A stretch of DNA of 46,543 nucleotides, taken from contig DETJ01000043.1 in assembly GCA_002361595.1 (NCBI GenBank), forward strand, positions 1 to 46,543. Reading direction: 5' to 3'. The DNA comes from Patescibacteria group bacterium UBA3291. Lineage in GTDB: Bacteria; Patescibacteriota; Gracilibacteria; Absconditabacterales; Absconditicoccaceae. Shown here one piece after another: positions 21,284 through 30,772 of the stretch. The stretch's first letter is position 1. Each line of letters starts with the position of its first letter. The position numbers were made by a program, and so were the translations under genes. The notes under the pieces are model-generated. The model saw nothing but the letters and a program-made list of their open reading frames with translations. It was not told the origin of the DNA and did no database searches.

Positions 21284-22510
21284 ATGAAATATTCTATAGA
21301 AAATATTGCTTGAATTGATTGTATTTTTGCACCAATGAATGATATTCATTCAGTTACGATCCAGATTATGTGTAAGGCGTGAAGTACGTATGAAACGATT
21401 GAGCAGAGCTGAATTGCTCATTGTTTAGAACATATGTTTTTTAAGTGATGAGAACGTTATAAAAATCAGAAAGAGGTTTCAGAAACTTTAGATTCGATTT
21501 GAGCAGATTATAATGCATCTACATGAAGTGATATAGTTGAATATTTTGTGAAATGTGCGCCAGAATTTGTAGAAAAGGCAATGGATGTATTAGCAGATAT
21601 GCTCATGAATGCAAAATTTGATAAAAAGGAATTGGAAAAGGAGAAATGAGTAATTATTCAAGAGATGAAGATGCGTGATGATAATCCTAGACTATTATTA
21701 TCAAACAAATGGAAATCTTGGTATTTCTGAGAGAATAGTTTTGGTCGTCCTACTATTTGAAATGAAGAAACAGTTAATTCATTCACTTCATCAGATTTAA
21801 GAAATTATAAAGATTCGTTATATACGAAAGATAATTTGATAATTGTGGTTGCAGGTAAATGAGCTGATAATGAAAAATTAAGGGACTTGATTGAAAAGTA
21901 TTTTGGTTGAATGAAAGATAAAAAATCTGTGGATCAGCCAGATTTTCCAAATCTTTTCCCAAAAGAACATGAATCATTTTTTAAAAAATGAACGGAACAG
22001 AATCATTTAATAATTTCTGCAAATGGAATTTTGTGAACTGATGTGGAAAGAAGGTATGCGGCAAAAGTTTTGGCAGGAGTTTTATGATGAAATATGTCAT
22101 CACGTTTATTTCAGAATATTAGGACTAAAGAGTGACTTTGTTATTATATTTGAGCTTATCATGGAGCTTGTCCATATAACTGAATTTTTATGATTAGAGC
22201 ATGAATGGACAAGAATAGATTTGAATTTTGACTGAAAAGGATTAGAGAAGAAATTGAGAATCTGGCTAAAAATGGAGTTACTCAAGAAGAATTTGAAAAA
22301 GCGATATGATATTTACAGTGACAGCTTCAAATGTGAATAGAGACATCTGATGAGATGGCTTCATTTTTGGGAGAACAGTATTTGATGTATAATGAAATAG
22401 AGACTTTAGAAGACAGTTTAAAAGCATATAAAAAGCTGACTTTAGATGATGTAAATCAGCTTTCTAGTATGTTGAGTTTAGATAATTGCTATACTTATCA
22501 TATCGAATAG
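21284..22510 (+). CDS. M16 family zinc metallopeptidase (pitrilysin / processing-peptidase-like)
   Basis: This is a 408-residue protein with the inverted zinc motif HxxEH in AHCLEHMFFKGGERY (about residues 45-50) and the downstream Glu in EKGVIIQEMKMRDD. The second half contains the R/Y-type pair region NIRTKEGLCYYIGAYHG typical of the inactive-looking C-terminal M16 lobe. The length fits the single-chain bacterial processing peptidase group (PqqL/YmxG-like). It begins 31 bases after tRNA-Ser and has no signal peptide, so it probably acts in the cytoplasm. Substrate unknown. Confidence 0.9.
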
Positions 22511-22519
22511 TTTATTATA

Positions 22520-22550
22520 TTTGTCATTCTGAGCGTTTAGCGAAGAATCT
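22520..22550. repeat. Dispersed short repeat, copy 2
   Basis: This matches the element at 5376-5404 (TTTGTCATTCTGAGCG...AGCGAAGAATC) with one inserted base in the centre. It lies just after the M16 peptidase stop. Confidence 0.7.
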
Positions 22551-22570
22551 TGAAAGTCTTGTATATTTTG

Positions 22571-22672
22571 CTCCTTTGTGAAGGAGCTGTCCGAAGGACT
22601 GAGGATTTTTTTTCTTTTTTAATGCTAAAAATCCCCTCGGCTTTGCCGTATCCCCTTTCTGAAAGGGGAACA
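22571..22672. repeat. Inverted pair of double-hairpin elements in a convergent intergenic region
   Basis: The left element is CTCCTT-loop-AAGGAG, GTCC-GAA-GGAC, then GAGGATTTTTTTT. The right element, read on the minus strand, has the same plan: CCCCTTT-loop-AAAGGGG, CGGC-loop-GCCG, then GAGGGGATTTTT. The two point toward each other between the M16 gene and the converging vanY gene, so they probably also terminate both transcripts. GC content is well above the surroundings. Confidence 0.75.
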
Positions 22673-22681
22673 TATTTATTG

Positions 22682-23386
22682 TTATTTTGATGAAAGAACT
22701 ACATATTGAGTGAAAGTGATATTTCTGTCATGAAGTTTAGTAGCTAGTCAAGTTCATAAATATCTTCGATGTCGTGGTTCTATATAGTATCCATCAAACT
22801 CTCTTCAATTTTGGTAGCTTTGATGAAATCAGTATAAATGTGCATTCTCGTGTAACCGGTCGTAATATTTTTGATATTTAGACAAGAATTTTTGTTCATT
22901 GGTAGCTTCCCATAAATCTACAGCTAATCAGAGTTGGTGCTCAGATTCTCATTCTCTAGCACATCGTCAGCTTTGCTTACAGCTTTCTGAAATTGAGTTT
23001 TTTTGGTATGAGTAACTCCTATATGCACTGGCTATTACGATATTTGTTCAAAATGTTTCATAAAAAGTATTAGCCATTTTCTCTAGACTATCAGCTGCTT
23101 CTTTTCTCAGTGTATGTCTAGCTTGAGCAGAAATATGAGAATGCCCTTGTAAAGGAACTAAATCTGATGGTTCATAACTTATATTATGGAATGGTTTGTT
23201 TACTCCGACAAATTTCTGAATATTGTCATCGGACAGGTTTGAATAATCTATTTTAGCGAGGAATGATGATAAGTTAATCGTTGTAAAGTTTGAAAATTTG
23301 TTTCAAAATTTTTCATTTTCTGCAAAAGAAAAAAACGTAATAGATGTTAATGTTAGGATTAATGGTACTATTACGTATTTTTTCAT
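22682..23386 (-). CDS. D-alanyl-D-alanine carboxypeptidase, VanY/LdcB type (M15B)
   Basis: The 234-residue protein has a signal peptide (to about residue 22). The zinc-peptidase core shows IVIASAYRSYSYQ, then SEHQLGLAVDLWE with the SxHxxGxxxD zinc ligands (~residues 155-163), and EPRHRRYLG with the catalytic Glu and third zinc His near residue 208. It trims peptidoglycan stem peptides outside the membrane. The start lies 2 bases after the adk stop, so the two are translationally close. Confidence 0.9.
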
Positions 23387-23388
23387 AT

Positions 23389-23964
23389 TTAAAATAGATT
23401 TAGTTTTAAATTTAATCCATCATAAATTTCTTCAATTGTTTGATCTGCGTTGATTGTGATTACTTTTCATTCTGATTCAAAGGATTGAATTACTGGCAAT
23501 GTTTCATCATAAAAAGTTTCAAGTCTTTTATTTATAGTTTCTTCATTTGCATCATCTATACGTCATTGCTCGATAGCTCTTTTTTTGATTCTTTCAATAG
23601 ATTTTTCACGTGATAGGTCAAAATTTACACAAACAAAATCTCTTCATTTATTTTTCCATTGTTGTGTGAAATAATTTTTTTGATCTAGATTACGAGGGAA
23701 ACCATCCAAAAGCATATATTCTCATTCGTTTAATAAATTAGTTCCACAGTCGAAAAGTCAGAATACTAATTTATCTTCTACAAGTAATCATGCTTGGATA
23801 CGAGATGAGACATAATCTGAAAATATATTTTTGTTTGAGCTTAGAGCTCTGAAAATATTTCAGGCTTCGAAGTATTTGTAGTTTGGATTGTTTTGTAAAA
23901 AAATATTTGCTTGAGTTCATTTTCAGCATCACTGTACTCAGAAAAAAAGAATATCTTTTTGCAT
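23389..23964 (-). CDS. adk: Adenylate kinase
   Basis: This enzyme converts ATP + AMP to 2 ADP. The 191-residue protein starts with ILFFGVQGCGKGTQAN (P-loop GxxGxGKGT, three glycines written TGA). It has the AMP-site DGFPRN and the arginines of the LID region near RIKKRAIEQGRIDD. The LID is the short form without the zinc-finger insertion. In most bacteria adk follows secY in the spc operon, but here it is moved next to peptidoglycan and glycosidase genes. Confidence 0.88.
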
Positions 23965-24033
23965 ATTATAATCATATAATATAAAATATATGTACCTATG
24001 TATAAATAAATTTAGGATGAAAAAAAGAGATTT

Positions 24034-25350
24034 TTATTGTGTAGGTTGTTGATTGATATAAACTTTTGTTAGTTCGTACAAAGATTTATTGATACAATCA
24101 GATTCAAATTCAGCTTTTTGTAGCTTGTTTATTAATTCAATTTTTTCTTCGGTTGTTTTAGCTTTTTCTTTGATTATTGATGAAATCATAGAAAATTCTT
24201 TATCGCATTTATGTGAAATGAAAATATCTTTTCATTCGATAGAAAATTTACTCAAATGAAATAGTGAGTTTAAAATATTATCTAATTCTTTTTCCCCAAA
24301 TATTTCTAATTCGTGGAATCATCCGTAAATTTTATTATCTCGTAGGTTTACTATAGCCCAATCTGCTTCTCATGTTATTTGTAATTGAAGACCGTGTGTG
24401 TAATCAGTATTAAAGTATATGGTCGCAACTATTTCAGGATGATTTATCAAGAATTCTCGTAACTGATATATCCAGTTTTCTTTACGTCCATCATGATTTA
24501 AGTATTCGTTCCTAGATTTATAATAATCGTAGTTTCATGAATATCGTACACTTGTGGTAGCTACTTCATCTATAACTATTGGTTTATTTAATGCCTTTAT
24601 ACGTTCATAAGTTTTTCGATTTTTATCATAAAGAATTTGAGTAGGAGTTAACCATTTACGGTTTCATACGGATTTTCATCGATTATAGAATGTAAATCAT
24701 ACTACATCTACATATTCATCTCATGGATAATAATCTTCGAAATGATAACAGTCTTTTTTTCATATGTCGCATTGGATTAATGTTGCAGACTGAGATGGAG
24801 TACCTTTTGTAGGCATATCTCGGTGATTAACGGAGAAATCAAACAAAATATTTTCTTCATTTAATCAAACAACTCTGGATAACATCCAAACATGAATCCA
24901 TGCAGTTTTGAAATTTTCTGGATTGCTTGATCGTGGATATCGTCAACCATTCATTTCATGCATCGTACGAAATATTACGTGCAGATTTTTTTCTTTTATT
25001 TTCTCAAAAAATGCGATATATTGAGAGTCAAATTTTCAGTCAATCACATCCTTAGCAGTGTACATGTCTGGAGAAATTGTGAAATGGTATATTCTATCTG
25101 TTCATAATTTTTCAACGATTCTGTCTATGGAGTTTAGTACATCGTTATCATCTCGAGGATCAAAAATGAAAGATACAATTGGTAATTTAACATTTTGTGA
25201 TTCTTCGATGGCTTCAATATTTTCTGGGGAATTATCAGAAGATTTTAGTCAAAAATAATAAGAATTGCTGATATTCAAGTTTATGGTAATAGAAAAAAAA
25301 CAGATTGATATTATCGAAAAAAATAATTTATAGTAGTGATGTGAGTCCAT
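24034..25350 (-). CDS. Glycoside hydrolase family 26-like protein, exported
   Basis: The 438-residue protein has an N-terminal hydrophobic segment (residues ~8-27: signal or anchor). The GH26 plan is visible: VIFRTMHEMNGG with the likely acid/base Glu near residue 131, WIHVWMLSRVVG, FDFSVN, YYPGDEYVDVVGFTFYN, and PIVIDEVATTS with the likely nucleophile Glu near 261. GH26 enzymes cut beta-mannans and related glycans. It has a C-terminal helical, Lys/Glu-rich extension. Its start lies inside the end of the DUF456 gene (23-base overlap). Substrate is not inferable. Confidence 0.75.
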
Positions 25351-25864
25351 TTTCTATGATAGGAAAAGAATCTAAAGTTAAAAAGAAATGGTTGTAACAG
25401 CCAATACAGAAATATATTAATAATATTATACTGACTATCAATTTTAATAATATTCCAGATATGAATCATATAAATGCTCAAAAAGCTGGTTTAATTGATG
25501 TATCTATACTACTTTTATGCAAGTATTCTCCAATTAGAGCTCATCAAAATGGTCAAAGAATTAATCCGATAGGTCAAAAGAATATTCATACAATCATTCA
25601 AATAATACATCATCGATTTCATCGTTTGGTTCATCAGAATTTTTTGGTTCATAATATTGGTAAGTAGTAGTCTGCGATTATGAGAAAAATTATTAGAATT
25701 CACCAAATAATGACGAATCATCGTGAAAATGGTTTATTCATAAAAAATTGGGCTAATAATATAGCTATATATCATAGTTGTGGTCATGGAAGTCATGGTA
25801 AAATAGAGCCAATAATGGCTATTATACATAGAATTATTCATACAATACAAATGATTATATCCAT
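25328..25864 (-). CDS. DUF456 family membrane protein
   Basis: The 178-residue, almost wholly hydrophobic protein has the DUF456 pattern: GSILPGLPGPQLGYIAILLAQ, then DYYLPILGTKKFGGTKRGNRGC, then GPIGLILGPFGGALIGEYL, and a last FGAFIGFISGILLKL segment. Most conserved glycines are TGA, so it is shredded under the standard code. Function of the family is not established. It is the first gene of the compact minus-strand group with GH26, adk and vanY. Confidence 0.8.
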
Positions 25865-25960
25865 TTTTCATATTGATATAAATTGTATAAGTTTTGTGTA
25901 GTGAAATACGGCTAAAAAGCAAGATAGAATTCTGTCTGGAGTGGTTTTTTTGAAAAAGTC

Positions 25961-25988
25961 TTGATTTTAGAGTCTGAATTTGTATAAA
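25961..25988 (+). promoter_or_regulatory. Promoter of the tRNA-Ile/tRNA-Phe unit
   Basis: -35 TTGATT at 25961, 16-base spacer, -10 TATAAA at 25983. The same boxes with the same spacing and a similar spacer (TTAGA...TGAATT) precede tRNA-Pro at 27385. Confidence 0.7.
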
Positions 25989-26014
25989 AATTCTTGCAAG
26001 TAGTTTTTGCATAT

Positions 26015-26091
26015 GGGTGTGTAGCTCAGCTGGTTAGAGCGCACCTCTGATAAGGGTGAGGTCGATGGTTCGAGTCCATCCACGCCCACCA
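26015..26091 (+). tRNA. tRNA-Ile (anticodon GAT), CCA encoded
   Basis: The acceptor GGGTGTG pairs with CACGCCC, discriminator A, followed by an encoded CCA. The anticodon stem CACCT/GGGTG has loop CTGATAA, so GAT. The D and T arms (GGTTCGAGTCC) are standard. Confidence 0.96.
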
Positions 26092-26116
26092 TATGTTGTT
26101 ACTACTATTGCTATAT

Positions 26117-26191
26117 GCCAAGGTAGCTCAGTGGTAGAGCAGGAGACTGAAAATCTCTGTGTCGGCAGTCCGATTCTGCCCCTTGGCACCA
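26117..26191 (+). tRNA. tRNA-Phe (anticodon GAA), CCA encoded
   Basis: The acceptor GCCAAGG pairs with CCTTGGC, discriminator A, then CCA. The anticodon loop CTGAAAA gives GAA. The T loop reads TCCGATT, with C at position 55 instead of the nearly invariant T (pseudouridine 55). It is probably co-transcribed with tRNA-Ile, 25 bases upstream. Confidence 0.94.
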
Positions 26192-26212
26192 TTAAGTTAG
26201 AATATAAAAGAT

Positions 26213-26239
26213 TCATCACTGTGGTGATGTTTTTTTTTT
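26213..26239 (+). terminator. Terminator of the tRNA-Ile/Phe unit
   Basis: CATCAC, short loop, GTGATG, then ten T. Confidence 0.85.
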
Positions 26240-26262
26240 AGTCTTTAAAATATCAAAAATAA

Positions 26263-27267
26263 TTATGCATTCATATATGAGAAATGCATTGGATCGTTAT
26301 TTTTTGTACTTCGGTCTCATCACCAGTAAAATCAGTGTTTTTTCCAAATATCTACAGTGGCTTGATCATTAAAATAAGGACTTGAATTATCGTTTTTTCA
26401 GTATACTCATCCATTTACATCTCGATTCACATCGATAGCTGTTCCGTAACTATGATGTGACATTTTTTTTCATTTACGCATTTTCCTCCAATTAAAACAT
26501 GCAGTTGTGTCGGGATTTATTTTAATTCATGCTTCTTTCATCTCTTCAAAGATTGCTATAATTTCATTTGCAAGTTTTTTGTGTACATATAATTTCAGTT
26601 TTTTAGTTTTTCAATTTTCTGTAATGATAGGAACTTTAATTTTCGTTAGATATTTTTTCATTTGCTTTTCTGTTTGAGGGACTCATTCTGGGAATAGCCA
26701 ATTCATACGCTTTTTTAATTCAACTTCTTTAGCTTCTCCTATTTCAGCTGAATCTTCCGTAGATTCTCAATCTGTAGTCTCATCTATAGAGGGAGTTATT
26801 GTTCATGTGGCTGCTCAAGTAGCTACTCATGTAGCTATTTGATTTCAATCGGTTTCTTGATTTCATGATTGTTGTGTTTGAGTAGATTGTGTGTTTATTT
26901 CTGGATTTATGCTCATAATTTCAGATTTAAGCGAGGTTAATTCTTCGGATGTTGGGATGTTTTGTATTGAACATATTAATTCTCTCACTTTATTTAGATT
27001 ACTCATATATTCTCATAATCATGAAAAAGATAGTGAATATTTCCTGAATGTGTCATTAATAATGTCTTCAAAAGAGCCGTCGTTGGTCAAAAAATTTTCA
27101 AGTTCTTCTTTTGTTTCAGGGCTGTTGATTTTTTCATCAATTTTATAATGTTCAATATATTCTTTTACTATGTTTTTTTTTATGTTCAAAAGATTTTCTC
27201 TTGTTTCTTTGTCTCCATATATAGTCTCTTTTAATGCATATCAAATTTCATTTTTTCTTTCTGGCAT
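26263..27267 (-). CDS. M15 family (CwlK/M15C-like) peptidoglycan peptidase with long N-terminal region
   Basis: This is a 334-residue protein. Residues ~1-130 are charged and helical with no signal peptide. Residues ~135-170 form a low-complexity Thr/Gln/Ala/Gly linker including ATGVATGAATG. The C-terminal domain has the M15 zinc ligands: MSHHSYGTAIDVN (HxxGxAxD, ~residues 265-276) and PMHFSY near the end. It would cut peptide bonds in peptidoglycan (L-Ala-D-Glu or D-Ala-D-Ala). It is a single gene, divergent from tRNA-Pro. The absence of a signal peptide is odd for a wall hydrolase. Confidence 0.78.
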
Positions 27268-27384
27268 TTGTAGTGTATATTAAGTATAAAATATTATATA
27301 CAGTGTATTAATTATAATCAGAATGTAAAATTATGCAACTTTTTCACCGTTTTGTTGAATGTATCGTTAAAATATAAAAAAGTC

Positions 27385-27412
27385 TTGATTTTAGATGGTG
27401 AATTATTATAAA
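27385..27412 (+). promoter_or_regulatory. Promoter of tRNA-Pro (and possibly the tuf cluster)
   Basis: TTGATT at 27385, 16-base spacer, TATAAA at 27407; nearly the same sequence as the tRNA-Ile promoter at 25961. Confidence 0.68.
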
Positions 27413-27449
27413 GGATTTTGCATGTAAAAATAAAAGTTTTGAATGCAAT

Positions 27450-27523
27450 CGGGGATTAGCTCAGATGGCTAGAGCGCTTGGTTTGGGACCAAGAGGTCGC
27501 GAGTTCGAGTCCCGCATCCCCGA
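27450..27523 (+). tRNA. tRNA-Pro (anticodon TGG)
   Basis: The acceptor CGGGGAT pairs with ATCCCCG, discriminator A. The anticodon stem CTTGG/CCAAG holds loop TTTGGGA, so TGG. The T stem GCGAG/CCCGC has one A-C mismatch. CCA is not encoded. Confidence 0.95.
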
Positions 27524-27532
27524 AATCTATAT

Positions 27533-27739
27533 GTGTTTCCTTTATGGTTGCTTGGAGATAAAACGATTCTTAGTTGTAGAGAATTAGCTATCTCTAGCAA
27601 GATTTCTCTCCGTGATTTCTTGGCGTTTGAGACCGAGAAGGGCGAGGAAATCAGATTTTTTTTGGCTCTGAAAGAGTCGATTCAAAAATCGCTTGCATTT
27701 TATGAGGAGATTCATATAAGTTTAAGTACGTATTTTTAA
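27533..27739 (+). other. Leader region of tuf with possible small ORF and attenuator-like hairpins
   Basis: The 228 bases between tRNA-Pro and tuf are richer in GC than the surroundings. They can be read as a 68-codon frame from GTG 27533 to TAA 27739 without any TGA, but no known protein is recognised. The same stretch forms hairpins: TAGAGA/TCTCTA, CAAGA/TCTTG, and GATTTC/GAAATC followed closely by a run of eight T (27656-27664), which looks like an intrinsic terminator inside the leader. A structured regulatory leader seems at least as likely as a protein. Confidence 0.35.
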
Positions 27740-27751
27740 CTATTAATTTTA

Positions 27752-28933
27752 ATGAGTATGGCAACTAAACCACACGTTAATGTTGGTACTATTGGTCACG
27801 TTGATCACTGAAAGACAACATTGACAGCAGCTATTACAACGGTTTGTGCAACCAAAGGATTTGCTCAAGCAACTGCTTATGATCAAATCGATAATGCACC
27901 AGAAGAAAAAGCAAGATGAATAACTATCGCTACTAGACACGTTGAATATGAAACTGAAACAAGACATTATGCTCATATCGATTGTCCAGGTCACGCCGAT
28001 TATGTAAAAAACATGATCGTTGGAGCTGCTCAGATGGATGGAGCTATTCTTGTTGTAGCAGGAACTGATGGACCTATGCCTCAGACAAGAGAACATGTTC
28101 TTTTGGCTAAACAGGTTAATGTTCCAAGAATCTTAGTTTTCCTTAACAAGTGTGATATGGTTGATGATCCTGATATGTTGGATCTAGTAGAAGAGGAAAT
28201 TAGAGATTTATTAGCAGCTAATGGATTCGATAAAGATTGTCCAATCATTAGAGGATCTGCTTTGAAGGCTGTAGAAAATCCTACAGATGCAGAAGGTGCT
28301 GCTAAATGTATTTGGGAGTTATTAGATGCTCTTGATACATATATCCCAGTTCCAGAAAGAGATAATGATAAACCTTTCTTGATGCCAGTTGAAGATGTAT
28401 TCTCTATTAAAGGTAGAGGAACTGTTGCAACAGGTAGAATTGAAAGAGGAATCGTTAAGATGAATGACGAACTTGAATTATTAGGACTTGGAGCTGATCC
28501 ACTTAAGACAGTTGTTACAGGAATTGAAATGTTCCACAAACAATTCCCAGAAGCTGAATCAGGAATGAATGTTGGACTTCTTCTTAGATGAGTTGATAAA
28601 GAACAAATCGAAAGAGGACAAGTTCTTTGTGTTCCAGGATCAGTTAAGACTTACAAAAAATTCGAGGCTCAAGTATATGTATTAAAGAAGGAAGAAGGAG
28701 GAAGACACACTCCATTCATGACTGGTTATAGACCACAGTTCTTCTTGAGAACTACAGACGTTACTGGAAATATCGAATTAGCTAATGGTGTAGAAATGAT
28801 TATGCCATGAGATAATGCTCAAATCACAGTTGAATTAATCTATCCAGTTGCTATGGAAGAAGGATTAAGATTTGCTATCCGTGAAGGAGGTAGAACTGTT
28901 GGAGCTGGAAGTGTAACAAAACTTCTTGGATAA
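27752..28933 (+). CDS. tuf: Translation elongation factor Tu
   Basis: EF-Tu delivers aminoacyl-tRNA to the ribosome as a GTPase. The 393-residue protein is complete: G1 GHVDHGKTT (Gly20 is TGA), switch I RGITIATRHVEYET, G3 DCPGHADY, G4 NKCD, G5 GSALKA, and domains 2 and 3 up to GGRTVGAGSVTKLLG. Switch I reads ARGITIATRHVEYE where most bacteria have ERGITINTAHVEYE. ATG 27758 is an alternative start two codons downstream. Most glycines are GGA/GGT, with a few TGA, as expected for a highly expressed gene in code 25. It heads the ribosomal cluster without rpsL, rpsG or fusA upstream. Confidence 0.97.
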
Positions 28934-28967
28934 TTTAAAACTTAGTAAATTAAATATTATTCTTTAT

Positions 28968-28999
28968 AGGATTTCTCATTCGTTGTGGTGGGAAATCCT
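28968..28999 (+). other. Hairpin between tuf and rpsJ
   Basis: AGGATTTC and GAAATCCT form an 8-bp stem with a 16-base loop in the 130-base gap. There is no T-run directly after it, so it may be an mRNA processing or attenuation element rather than a full terminator. Confidence 0.4.
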
Positions 29000-29063
29000 T
29001 TGAGAGAAAATAGATGTTCTTTATTAAAGTTGTTCTTTATTTATTATTGTTTGTTTTAGAAAG

Positions 29064-29390
29064 ATGGCTGTAAAAAAAGATCAAAATCCAAAACTTAGAA
29101 TCAAATTAAAGAGTTATGATGTAAGGATGTTGGAGTCTGCTGTTGGAAAAGTAATAAGTCTTTTGATTAAATCAGGTGCTCAGGTTAAAGGACCTATTCC
29201 TTTGCCAAAAAAAAGAAAGGTCTATACAGTTTTGAGATCTAACTTTAAATTCAAATCTTCTAGAGAGCAGTTCGAGAGAATTTCTTATACTAGAATAATT
29301 GATGTTACTGAAATGTGAGCTAAAACTGTAGAATATTTACAAAATCTTTCTATTCCTGTAGGAATTTTGGTAGATGTTAAGATGTTCTAA
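29064..29390 (+). CDS. rpsJ: 30S ribosomal protein uS10
   Basis: The 108-residue protein matches uS10 (KLRIKLKSYDVRMLE, GPIPLPKKRKVYTVLRS, REQFERISYTRIIDV). It belongs to the small-subunit head and, as NusE, can take part in antitermination. It is the first gene of the S10-spc order. One glycine is TGA (MGAKTVEY). Confidence 0.96.
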
Positions 29391-29472
29391 TTAGAATAAT
29401 CGATACATAATATATAATAATAAATAAATTTGTAGAAATTCAGACTTTTAATTGATTTCAATTTGTGAAACC

Positions 29473-30078
29473 ATGCATACTAAATGAGGACTTGTTGTTG
29501 CAAAAAAAGAAATGACAAGGTTATGGATTGATGGTAAAATGGTCCCAGTTACAATGGTTGAAATTTTGCCTCAAAAAATCGTAAGATATAAGACTGTAGA
29601 AAAAGATGGATATCAAGCTGCTGTAATCGGAGTTGATGAAGTAGAGACTAAAAAAGAGAAAGGTCAAAAATTAGCTTATGATATGCAAGCAGAATTTGAT
29701 GTAGATGACGCATATGTATCATCTCATGAAGCTGGATCTGTATTGGATTTAAGCAGTATGGATGGTGTTAAGACTGTAGAAGTAAAATGAACATCAAAGT
29801 GAAAATGATATCAATGAGCAATGAAAAGATTTCATCTTCAATGAGGTCCTGAAACTCACGGTTCTAAATTCCACAGACATATCTGATCTATGTGAAACAG
29901 AAAACCTAGAAGAACTATGAAAAATCATCCTCATGCAGGTCATATGTGAGATGAAACTATTACATTAAAGCATGTTGAGATTATTGATTGTATGAAAAGA
30001 GATAATGAAGAAATACTTCTAGTTAAAGGATCATTGCCAGGAGCTAGAAATGGAAAATTAAAGTTCATTATAGAGTAA
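29473..30078 (+). CDS. rplC: 50S ribosomal protein uL3
   Basis: The 201-residue protein reads MHTKGGLVVAKKEMTRLW at the start and contains the uL3 core GKGYQGAMKRFHLQGGPETHGSKFHR and GHMGDETITLKHVEI. It is slightly shorter than the usual ~210. Four to five of its core glycines are TGA. It is an early-assembly protein near the peptidyl transferase centre. It starts 82 bases after rpsJ, with a CAGACTT motif in the gap. Confidence 0.96.
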
Positions 30079-30094
30079 TTTTATCTACGTATTA

Positions 30095-30730
30095 ATGGTA
30101 GCAATGGGATATTCAGTTGATGTATATAATACTGAAGGGAAGATAGTATCAAAAGTTGATCTAAATTCAGAATTGTTTGCTGATGAGAAAGTAAATAAGA
30201 CATTGATTCAAGAATACTTACTTCTTCAACAGGCTAACGGACGTGTAGCGATTGCAGATACAAAAGATCGTTCAGAAGTTTCTGGATCTGGAAAGAAATT
30301 ATACAGACAGAAAGGTACTGGAAATGGTAGAGTTTGAGATAAGAATTCTCCACTTCGTAGACATGGATGAATTGCTTTTGGACCTACATCTGCTAGAAAT
30401 TTCGAAAAGTTTATGACAAAAAAGGCTAGAAAAAAGGCTATGAATGGTATTATTACTATGAAAGCTCAGGAATCTGCTTTGTGTGGTTTAGCTTTGGAGA
30501 AAATGGAACCAAAAACTAAAGAGGCTGTATCTATAGTTGAAAAATTAGGATTAGCTAATCAAAAAGTTCTTTTGGTCTTAGATTCAAAGAATGAATGAAT
30601 TGAAAAATCTTTCAGAAATATAGCTAAAGTAAAATATATCCTTGTAGATTATCTTAATCCTCGTGATGTATTACACGCAGACAAGGTTGTATTCTTGGAA
30701 AAAGCTTTGGCAAAAATTAATCAAGCTTAG
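30095..30730 (+). CDS. rplD: 50S ribosomal protein uL4
   Basis: This is a 211-residue protein with the exit-tunnel loop region SGSGKKLYRQKGTGNGRVGDKNSPLRRHGGIAFGP. Start ATG 30095 or 30104. It is 16 bases after rplC. In other bacteria uL4 autoregulates the S10 operon, but no such leader is recognisable here. Confidence 0.96.
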
Positions 30731-30772
30731 TAAAAATCAGACTTAAATTTATGTTGTATTATATAATTAAAC

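Noticed and set aside
25058..25258. Plus-strand ORF of 66 residues inside the GH26 gene, and similar plus ORFs at 25461-25901
   Set aside because: They lie antisense to GH26 and DUF456, which have recognisable motifs in code 25.
28081..28539. 152-residue minus-strand ORF inside tuf
   Set aside because: It is antisense to a complete EF-Tu gene; open only because of codon bias.
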